Positions 1 to 4,374 of a DNA stretch of 7,385 nucleotides are shown in pieces (position 1 is the stretch's first letter; the number at the start of each line of letters is the position of its first letter). This DNA is from Nitrospina sp. (GTDB taxonomy: Bacteria; Nitrospinota; Nitrospinia; Nitrospinales; VA-1): the NCBI GenBank assembly GCA_018665625.1, contig JABJCF010000501.1, forward strand, positions 1 through 7,385, in the 5' to 3' direction. Below the pieces are notes generated by a model, which was given only the letters and a program-made list of their open reading frames with translations, had not been told where the DNA came from and ran no database searches. A program made the position numbers and the translations under genes.

Positions 1-60
1 GAACTCAGAGAGGCAATGAAGAACTTGAATTTTAAAGAAAATATTATTAAAGTGGCGTAA
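1..60 (+). CDS. 3' end of an unidentified upstream gene (partial)
   Basis: Frame 1 is open from the window edge and ends in TAA at 58-60, giving 19 residues (ELREAMKNLNFKENIIKVA). The stretch is amphipathic and Lys/Asn-rich, as a C-terminal helix and strand of a soluble protein could be. It is too short to assign to a family. Support for its being real comes from the hairpin with a T-rich tail that starts at its stop codon and from the co-directional gdhA downstream. A chance open frame of this length cannot be excluded. Confidence 0.45.
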   Translation, partial: ELREAMKNLNFKENIIKVA

Positions 61-103
61 GGCATTGTTCAATTTCAACTGACAATGGGACTACGCCTAT
101 TTT
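54..103 (+). terminator. Probable intrinsic terminator of the upstream gene
   Basis: GGCGTA at 54-59 pairs with TACGCC at 92-97, and inside it CATTGT at 63-68 pairs with ACAATG at 82-87. A small internal loop separates the two helices and the apical loop is about 13 nt. A T-rich run (TATTTT, 98-103) follows. The structure overlaps the stop codon at 58-60, which fits a terminator for the partial gene at the left edge. The internal loop makes it weaker than a textbook case. Confidence 0.45.
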
Positions 104-242
104 CCAAAAATAAAGAAATAAAATTAATTTAGGTAATGAATACTTAACCAAAATCTACTTAATAGCTAAAGTACCAGTAATACCTTTCCAGGTAAAACGT
201 TATTAAATCTTTGAAAAACAATATGCACTTAAAGGGGATCTC
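104..242 (+). other. AT-rich leader region of gdhA
   Basis: This is a non-coding AT-rich stretch between the hairpin and gdhA. It should contain the gdhA promoter, but no pair of -35 and -10 boxes with good spacing stands out, and I see no sigma-54 type GG-N10-GC element. A small inverted repeat, TACCT-TTCC-AGGTA, lies at 181-194 and could be a regulator half-site pair or chance. The gdhA ribosome binding site (AAAGGGG, 230-236) closes the region. Confidence 0.4.
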
Positions 243-1592
243 ATGGGTAAAACGGAAAAACTAAACTTAGATGACTTCATGAATGGGTTGGTAAAGAGGA
301 ACCCTGGCGAAATAGAGTTTCATCAAGCAGTAGAAGAAGTGGCAACAACCGTTATTCCGCACATTAATAAAAACCCCGTTTACCTCGAAAACCAGATACT
401 GGAACGCATGACCGAACCGGACCGCACCATTATTTTTCGTGTTTGTTGGGAGGATGATACTGGCAAAATACGAACTAACAGAGGTTATCGAGTTCAATTC
501 AATAATTCTATTGGGCCCTACAAAGGCGGCTTGCGATTTCACCACTCGGTCAACCTCAGCATATTAAAATTCCTCGGATTTGAACAAACCTTCAAAAATA
601 GCCTTACCACCCTTCCGATGGGTGCAGGAAAAGGAGGCGCCGATTTTAATCCTAAAGGCAAGTCAGAACGCGAGATCATGCGATTCTGTCAATCCTTTAT
701 GACAGAATTATCAAAACATATCGGGCAAAATATCGACGTTCCTGCAGGGGATATTGGTGTTGGAGCTCGAGAAATAAGTTATATGTTCGGACAATACAAA
801 AGACTAAAAAATGAATTTACCGGGACCATGACGGGTAAAGCTTTGGAATTTGGAGGAAGTCTTATCCGAAAAGAAGCCACCGGCTATGGTGCCGTATATT
901 TCATGGAAGAAATGTTGAAACATCGTGGAGATTCAATAGAAGGAAAGAGTTGCCTGGTATCAGGATCTGGAAACGTTGCACAATTTGCCGCCCAAAAAAT
1001 AGTGCAATTAGGAGGAAAAGTGTTAACCCTTTCCGATTCATCCGGGTTCATCCATGACCCTAAAGGTATAAATGAAGAAAAACTCAACTATATCATTGAT
1101 CTAAAGACCAATAAGCGAGGAAGAATTTCAGAGTACGCTAAAAAATATAAATGTACATTTCATGAGGGCAAACGCCCTTGGACAATCAAAGCCGATTTGG
1201 CTTTCCCATGCGCCACTCAAAACGAAATTGAGATTAAAGATGCAAATCATCTGATAAAAGGAGGCATTATTGCCATAGCAGAGGGAGCCAACATGCCCAC
1301 TACAAATGAGGCCATGGAAGCCATAAGAAAAGCCAACATTCCCTTTGCGCCTGGAAAAGCAGCTAACGCAGGAGGGGTGGCTGTTTCCGGTTTAGAGATG
1401 ACACAAAACAGCATTCGACTTGCCTGGAGTCGTGAAGAGTTGGAAGAACGTTTGAAAAATATAATGCGCGATATCCACCAACAATGCGTCAATTATGGAA
1501 CTGAGAAAAAACAAGTCGACTATGTCAAAGGTGCTAATATAGCAGGGTTTGTAAAAGTTGCCGATGCAATGGTGGCGTATGGTGCGGTTTAA
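243..1592 (+). CDS. gdhA: NADP-type glutamate dehydrogenase
   Basis: This enzyme makes glutamate from 2-oxoglutarate and ammonium by reductive amination in the cytoplasm, linking nitrogen assimilation to central carbon. The 449 residues match the small hexameric bacterial GDH class (about 450 aa). The N-terminal ELFV dehydrogenase dimerisation domain contains GPYKGGLRFH (91-100, substrate-binding Lys94) and PMGAGKGGADF (125-135, catalytic Lys130), followed by PAGDIGVG (167-174, Asp170). The C-terminal Rossmann domain has the dinucleotide loop SGSGNVA (240-246) followed by LSDSSG (263-268). The late motif ANAGGVAVSGLEM (374-386) is also typical. NADP rather than NAD preference is inferred from overall similarity to the E. 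coli GdhA class. The ATG start is supported by AAAGGGG a few bases upstream. It lies 37 nt before yajQ and could share its transcript. No key residue is missing. Confidence 0.96.
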   Translation: MGKTEKLNLDDFMNGLVKRNPGEIEFHQAVEEVATTVIPHINKNPVYLENQILERMTEPDRTIIFRVCWEDDTGKIRTNRGYRVQFNNSIGPYKGGLRFHHSVNLSILKFLGFEQTFKNSLTTLPMGAGKGGADFNPKGKSEREIMRFCQSFMTELSKHIGQNIDVPAGDIGVGAREISYMFGQYKRLKNEFTGTMTGKALEFGGSLIRKEATGYGAVYFMEEMLKHRGDSIEGKSCLVSGSGNVAQFAAQKIVQLGGKVLTLSDSSGFIHDPKGINEEKLNYIIDLKTNKRGRISEYAKKYKCTFHEGKRPWTIKADLAFPCATQNEIEIKDANHLIKGGIIAIAEGANMPTTNEAMEAIRKANIPFAPGKAANAGGVAVSGLEMTQNSIRLAWSREELEERLKNIMRDIHQQCVNYGTEKKQVDYVKGANIAGFVKVADAMVAYGAV

Positions 1593-1629
1593 TTTTCAGC
1601 TCAACTTAAATTTTTAAAGGGACGTATCA

Positions 1630-2133
1630 ATGGCCTCAAAAAGTTGTTCGTTTGACATCACTTCTGCCACAGACCTTGCAGAAGTTCAAAATGCTTGCAA
1701 TCAGACGATGCTGGAAATTCGCCAGCGGTTTGATTTCAAAGGAAGCAAAAGCCAGGTTGAAATCGACATGAAAACCGCGGAGATAAAAATCCTTTCGGAC
1801 GATAACCACAAACTAAACTCAGTACTCGATGTACTCAAAGGAAAACTAGTTAAACGAAAAGTATCTATTAAAGCCCTGGACTATGGAAAGGTCGAGCCCG
1901 CATCGGGTGATACTGTTCGCCAAACCATAAAAATTCAACAAGGCATTCCCCAGGAAAAAGGAAAGGAGATTGTAAAACACATTAAAACTTTGGGACTGAA
2001 AAAATTACAAGCGCAGATTATGGACGATCAGGTAAGAGTAACAGGGAAAGATAAAGATGATTTACAATCGGTAATTGCCGACCTCAAACAAAAGGATTTT
2101 GAAATCGACATGACCTTTAGTAATTATCGTTGA
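1630..2133 (+). CDS. yajQ: YajQ family nucleotide-binding protein
   Basis: This is a small cytosolic protein of the YajQ (UPF0234/DUF520) family. Members have two ferredoxin-like folds; in Xanthomonas and Pseudomonas relatives they bind cyclic di-GMP and affect transcription of virulence genes, and they also bind nucleic acid. Whether this protein binds c-di-GMP cannot be read from the sequence. The 167-aa length is typical. Family signatures are SFDI near the N-terminus (7-10), RFDFKGS (33-39), the central [10 protein letters not shown] (69-78), [19 protein letters not shown] (101-119), and [19 protein letters not shown] (123-141) followed by DDLQSVI (143-149). The ATG follows AAAGGGA with suitable spacing. 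It sits directly behind gdhA and ends tail-to-tail with the DJ-1/PfpI-family gene. Identification is firm; the physiological role here is not. Confidence 0.95.
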   Translation: MASKSCSFDITSATDLAEVQNACNQTMLEIRQRFDFKGSKSQVEIDMKTAEIKILSDDNHKLNSVLDVLKGKLVKRKVSIKALDYGKVEPASGDTVRQTIKIQQGIPQEKGKEIVKHIKTLGLKKLQAQIMDDQVRVTGKDKDDLQSVIADLKQKDFEIDMTFSNYR

Positions 2134-2151
2134 CAGAGACAAGCCCCTTTA

Positions 2152-2205
2152 AGAGCTAGTTGCACCACACGGGCAATCAATCCTGCAATAACTCTAGAAT
2201 TTTTT
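2152..2205 (+). terminator. Possible terminator of gdhA-yajQ
   Basis: AGAG (2152-2155) and TTGCA (2160-2164) can pair with CTCT (2192-2195) and TGCAA (2184-2188). A small CTAG/TAA internal loop separates the helices, the loop is 19 nt, and T6 follows at 2200-2205. It begins 18 nt after the yajQ stop and runs into the 3' end of the convergent DJ-1/PfpI-family gene. The stem is short and interrupted, so this is tentative. Confidence 0.3.
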
Positions 2206-2719
2206 CTCCAAATAGTTTTCCAGATTCAGGGTCATTTGAAGTAATAATTTTATCAACCACGACCAGACTTTTATCTTCAGGGAAAGCCCCCACTTCTTCC
2301 AGTTCTTTCAGGCAAGCCTCATCATCTAGGGGTGCGGAAACTTCACATCGGGAAAGCAATCCTGCACGAGCCAGAGCTACAATCGATAACCCAAACGCAC
2401 CTAAAATTTTTCCGGCTCTATAATGATCCGTAAGAATTTGAGGCAAAATCTGATCCTCCCAAATTGAGCTTCGGGAACCTTTTCCTCCAATAACAATGAC
2501 AGCATCATATTTTTCCCTGCCCTGTAAATACCGATTCCAATCGACCACCATTCCCTCAGGTTGAAGCGAAATTTTTCCCTCTCCTTTAGCTTCCTTGCCA
2601 GATTTTGACAAAACTCGGCATTGACCGGAATCTCTTTCCAATACCTCTTTTAAATCAAACAATTGTTGCTCGCAAAATCTGTTCTGGGGAATCACCAGCA
2701 GAAAAAGGTGTGAACTCAT
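2177..2719 (-). CDS. DJ-1/PfpI family protein lacking the nucleophilic cysteine
   Basis: A 180-aa single-domain protein with the DJ-1/PfpI (class I glutamine amidotransferase-like) flavodoxin-type fold. Recognisable elements are the first beta strand with PQNRFCEQQLFDLKEVLE (11-28), including the usual acidic elbow position (Glu17); the strand and turn YDAVIVIGGKGS (71-82); and the nucleophile-elbow region GKILGAFGLSIVALARAGLL (103-122). Relatives usually read AICxxP before the LARAGLL-type segment; here the Cys column is Gly110 and no His follows. Protease, glyoxalase or deglycase chemistry at that site is therefore unlikely. A non-catalytic, ligand-binding or chaperone-like role is inference. 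Other cysteines are at 16, 34, 125 and 136. The ATG start is supported by GGAG six bases upstream. It is transcribed divergently from the cold-shock gene and converges on yajQ. Confidence 0.82.
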   Translation of the reverse strand: MSSHLFLLVIPQNRFCEQQLFDLKEVLERDSGQCRVLSKSGKEAKGEGKISLQPEGMVVDWNRYLQGREKYDAVIVIGGKGSRSSIWEDQILPQILTDHYRAGKILGAFGLSIVALARAGLLSRCEVSAPLDDEACLKELEEVGAFPEDKSLVVVDKIITSNDPESGKLFGEKILELLQD

Positions 2720-2750
2720 AAATTGCTCCGACCTCTATTGCAAAAAATAA

Positions 2751-2779
2751 ATTATGTCTTTTTTTTCAGTAACTTTTAA
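2751..2779 (-). promoter_or_regulatory. Candidate promoter of the DJ-1/PfpI-family gene
   Basis: Read on the minus strand, TTAAAA (2774-2779, 4 of 6 to the -35 consensus) is separated by 17 nt from CATAAT (2751-2756, 5 of 6 to the -10 consensus). Transcription would start near 2744, leaving a leader of about 25 nt that contains the GGAG ribosome binding site. In AT-rich DNA such matches also arise by chance. Confidence 0.33.
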
Positions 2780-2821
2780 CTTTTCCTGACGATTTAAAAT
2801 AAATTTTCAACTTTGAAAGTT
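2771..2821. repeat. AACTTT repeats with a near-perfect palindrome
   Basis: AACTTTT occurs as two tandem copies (2771-2777 and 2778-2784). A third AACTTT at 2809-2814 is followed one base later by its inverse AAAGTT (2816-2821), forming a 13-nt palindrome. All lie in the divergent region between the DJ-1/PfpI-family gene and the cold-shock gene, and the tandem pair overlaps the candidate -35 box of the former. This arrangement could be an operator. In AT-rich DNA it may be coincidental. Confidence 0.3.
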
Positions 2822-2856
2822 TCTCTCAAAAACAAAAATTACATAAGTGATAATTC

Positions 2857-2886
2857 TTGACATGATTTTCAATCTTATGCTAAACA
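2857..2886 (+). promoter_or_regulatory. Candidate promoter of the cold-shock gene
   Basis: A perfect TTGACA lies at 2857-2862. An 18-nt spacer, ending in the extended -10 TG at 2878-2879, leads to TAAACA at 2881-2886 as a weak -10 box. The start would fall near 2893, giving a leader of under 30 nt. That is much shorter than the long structured leader of E. coli cspA, and no cold-box sequence is visible. The -10 element lies in an inverted repeat, ATGCT-AAAC-AGCAT (2877-2890). Confidence 0.4.
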
Positions 2887-2920
2887 GCATTTGCTTACCA
2901 TTTAAAAGAAAGGGCGCACA

Positions 2921-3121
2921 ATGGCTAGTGGAAAAGTGAAATGGTTCAGCAATCAAAAAGGCTACGGTTTTATCCAGACCGATGAAGGAGAAGATATCTT
3001 CGTTCATTTTTCTGCAATACAAACCGAAGGATTTAAAACCTTAGGGCAAGGTCAAGAAGTTGAGTTTGAAATCAGCGAAGGTCCCAAAGGTCCACAAGCA
3101 GCTAACGTCACCGCCAAGTAA
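2921..3121 (+). CDS. CspA-family cold-shock protein
   Basis: A 66-aa single cold-shock domain, the standard size for the family. Members are five-stranded OB-fold proteins that bind single-stranded RNA and DNA and act as RNA chaperones during cold or growth transitions. Both nucleic-acid-binding motifs are intact: RNP1 as KGYGFIQ (13-19) and RNP2 as DIFVHFS (25-31), with the aromatic surface completed by Trp8 and Phe9. The C-terminus [13 protein letters not shown] (54-66) is typical. The ATG follows an AAAGGG site. The gene appears monocistronic, with a candidate promoter upstream and a weak terminator downstream. Which csp paralogue it is, and whether it is cold-induced or constitutive, cannot be told, so no specific symbol is given. 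Confidence 0.95.
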   Translation: MASGKVKWFSNQKGYGFIQTDEGEDIFVHFSAIQTEGFKTLGQGQEVEFEISEGPKGPQAANVTAK

Positions 3122-3143
3122 CACTCATCCTTTCTTTCATTGC

Positions 3144-3173
3144 AATCCGGCAGTTTCTATCTTCCGGTTTTTT
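3144..3173 (+). terminator. Weak intrinsic terminator after the cold-shock gene
   Basis: CCGG (3147-3150) pairs with CCGG (3164-3167), and the flanking AA (3144-3145) with TT (3169-3170) across one T-T mismatch. A T6 run (3168-3173) follows immediately. The position, 25 nt after the stop, is right for a terminator, but the four-base G/C core and 13-nt loop are weak. Confidence 0.4.
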
Positions 3174-3207
3174 CTCACTATCAATATTACATAAAGCGGA
3201 GTAACCA

Positions 3208-3525
3208 ATGCCGATAATAATGACCGCCCGTTATCAGGTGCGCCCACAAGCAATCGATAGGTGCAAGCAAGCCATTAAAAACCTGGTTGAATATGTTAAA
3301 GAAAATGAAAAAGGGACTTTATACTATATTGCAAAACAGGAGATATTGAATCCCTATGCCTTTCTTCATATGATGATTTTTCAGGATGAGGTCGCATTGA
3401 CTCTCCACCGTTCATCCGAAGCAGCTGAGAGATTTGTTAGCATTATTTATCCCTCAGCCATAGACCCATTGGAATTCAAAGAATATAATGAGGTAGCGCA
3501 TAACCTCAATTTTCCTGGTCAATAA
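3208..3525 (+). CDS. ABM (antibiotic biosynthesis monooxygenase) domain protein
   Basis: A 105-aa protein with the layout of the ABM dimeric ferredoxin-like fold, the family that includes the quinol monooxygenase YgiN and the heme-degrading IsdG types. Visible features are an opening strand IIMTARYQVRP (3-13), a helix that includes KNLVEYV (24-30), a second strand GTLYYIAKQE (36-45) with an aspartate/asparagine-type turn, the strand AFLHMMIFQD (51-60), and helix EVALTLHRSSEAAERF (61-76) with the family-typical His67. The C-terminal segment EFKEYNEVAH (89-98) fits the last strand. Substrate is unknown; many members act on quinones, others have no proven activity. The ATG is supported by GCGGAG six to seven bases upstream. 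It lies 86 nt after the cold-shock gene with a weak terminator between, so it is probably transcribed separately, though no clear promoter is seen. Confidence 0.78.
   Translation: MPIIMTARYQVRPQAIDRCKQAIKNLVEYVKENEKGTLYYIAKQEILNPYAFLHMMIFQDEVALTLHRSSEAAERFVSIIYPSAIDPLEFKEYNEVAHNLNFPGQ
3489..3513 (+). terminator. Terminator-like hairpin at the end of the ABM gene
   Basis: TGAGGT (3489-3494) and ACCTCA (3503-3508) form a six-base-pair stem with an eight-base loop followed by ATTTT, all inside the last codons of the ABM gene. An alternative fold pairs CCT and AATTT (3504-3512) with AAATTAGG (3524-3531) around one bulged C, covering both convergent stop codons. Neither is strong, but one of them may separate the two convergent transcripts. 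Confidence 0.25.
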
Positions 3526-3526
3526 A

Positions 3527-3856
3527 TTAGGATTCGTTGATATCTTTTAAGAGATCAGCAACTTTTTGCAGGTTATTTTCAATATTGGGAGGGCCTTCAG
3601 AAAATTCTGGATCTCCTGGCAAGTCTATTTTCTCTGGAGTGTTTTCCTGGCTTTCATTGGAAAAAAATTTACGCAGCTGGTAATGACGATCAACCCGAAT
3701 CCAGCTATTCCCGTCACCCGAAATTTCATCCGTCCCTAACAAAGCCCTTTTTCTAATATATGTCTGAAGTTTATGCGTAGGAACGCTGGGAATAGTTATC
3801 GCACCTCTTCGGACCAAAACCATCTTTATAGGTTTTTTCGTTGATTTTTGATCCAC
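3527..3856 (-). CDS. Unrecognised small protein with a GYF_2-like module
   Basis: A 109-aa soluble protein that I cannot name. Residues 13-66 look like one compact domain: a basic strand VLVRRGAITIP, then a helix KLQTYIRKRALL, then TDEISGDGNSWIRVDRHYQL. The pattern Gly-rich strand, helix, 'DEIS-GDG-x-W', His and a leucine helix resembles GYF_2-type modules found in diverse bacterial proteins, where a residue pattern of similar shape recurs. That resemblance is from memory and unproven. Residues 67-96 are acidic and Pro-rich, probably disordered, and 92-107 could form a short helix. No signal peptide or membrane segment is visible. The GTG start is favoured by GGAG six bases upstream; Met12 is an alternative. 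It is the last gene of the trpS-ileS-lspA cluster, 11 nt after lspA. Confidence 0.72.
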   Translation of the reverse strand: MDQKSTKKPIKMVLVRRGAITIPSVPTHKLQTYIRKRALLGTDEISGDGNSWIRVDRHYQLRKFFSNESQENTPEKIDLPGDPEFSEGPPNIENNLQKVADLLKDINES

Positions 3857-3862
3857 AAAAAA

Positions 3863-3866
3863 CTCC
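3863..3866 (-). promoter_or_regulatory. Ribosome binding site selecting a GTG start
   Basis: On the minus strand GGAG stands six bases before the GTG at 3856-3854, in the 11-nt gap after the lspA stop. It favours that GTG over the internal Met12. Confidence 0.6.
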
Positions 3867-3867
3867 G

Positions 3868-4371
3868 TTATATCGCTTTATCAGGGGGGTTGGATGGCGT
3901 ATGACCCACAAGCATATCTGCGGCCATGAACATAACGCCTATTGTAATACAAGAGTCAGCAATATTGAAAGCAGGCCAATGTTGGTTTTCAATAAAAAAA
4001 TCTAAAAAGTCGATGACCTCTTTATGAAGAACTCGATCAATTAGGTTGCCTATTGCACCACTGAATATCAATATTAAGCCAGTTTGCGCTAAACGTTTAT
4101 CTTTTTCTGTTTGGTGAAAAATTACCATAATAGCCATAATAGCTATAATCGATACTAGTATTAATAGATAGGGCTTTAATTCAGATTGCTCCTCAGAAAA
4201 AACCCCAAAAGCTACTCCCGAATTACGAATATGCGTCAAATTAAAAAAACCTTCCACAACCCTGATGGAGTAGTTTAAGGGAATATGCAAGGTAACCATA
4301 AATTTGGTGTATTGATCAATTACGATCAAAGCACTTGAGATTACAAATAATAATATATATTTATTTCTCAA
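3868..4371 (-). CDS. lspA: Lipoprotein signal peptidase (signal peptidase II)
   Basis: This inner-membrane aspartic peptidase removes the signal peptide from prolipoproteins after diacylglyceryl transfer to the lipobox Cys. The 167 aa and four hydrophobic segments (about 5-23, 67-85, 97-115, 139-155) match the family. Conserved elements are all present: VIDQYTK (17-23), FFNLTHIRNSGVAFG (42-56), the first catalytic Asp in GNLIDR (Asp112), and the second in FNIADS (Asp139). The start is TTG: ileS ends in the same frame only two codons upstream, so no ATG is available without losing the first membrane segment. A GGAG lies eight bases before the TTG, within the last ileS codons. Only 3 nt separate it from ileS, which suggests translational coupling. 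The lspA-next-to-ileS order is widespread in bacteria. Confidence 0.95.
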   Translation of the reverse strand: MRNKYILLFVISSALIVIDQYTKFMVTLHIPLNYSIRVVEGFFNLTHIRNSGVAFGVFSEEQSELKPYLLILVSIIAIMAIMVIFHQTEKDKRLAQTGLILIFSGAIGNLIDRVLHKEVIDFLDFFIENQHWPAFNIADSCITIGVMFMAADMLVGHTPSNPPDKAI

Positions 4372-4374
4372 GAA

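Noticed and set aside
53..68. Sigma-54 promoter-like TGGCGT...TTGT
   Set aside because: The spacing between GG and the expected GC is off and the GC itself is missing. The bases are better explained as part of the hairpin, and the site is about 180 nt from gdhA.
181..194. Inverted repeat TACCT-TTCC-AGGTA before gdhA as an operator
   Set aside because: Five-base arms with a four-base spacer are common by chance in 180 nt, and no promoter could be placed beside it.
884..1492. Minus-strand open frames opposite gdhA
   Set aside because: They mirror conserved gdhA codons, and their products look like no known protein.
2807..3022. Minus-strand open frame opposite the cold-shock gene
   Set aside because: It overlaps the cold-shock coding region and promoter, and its product resembles no family. 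It is a shadow of the cold-shock gene.
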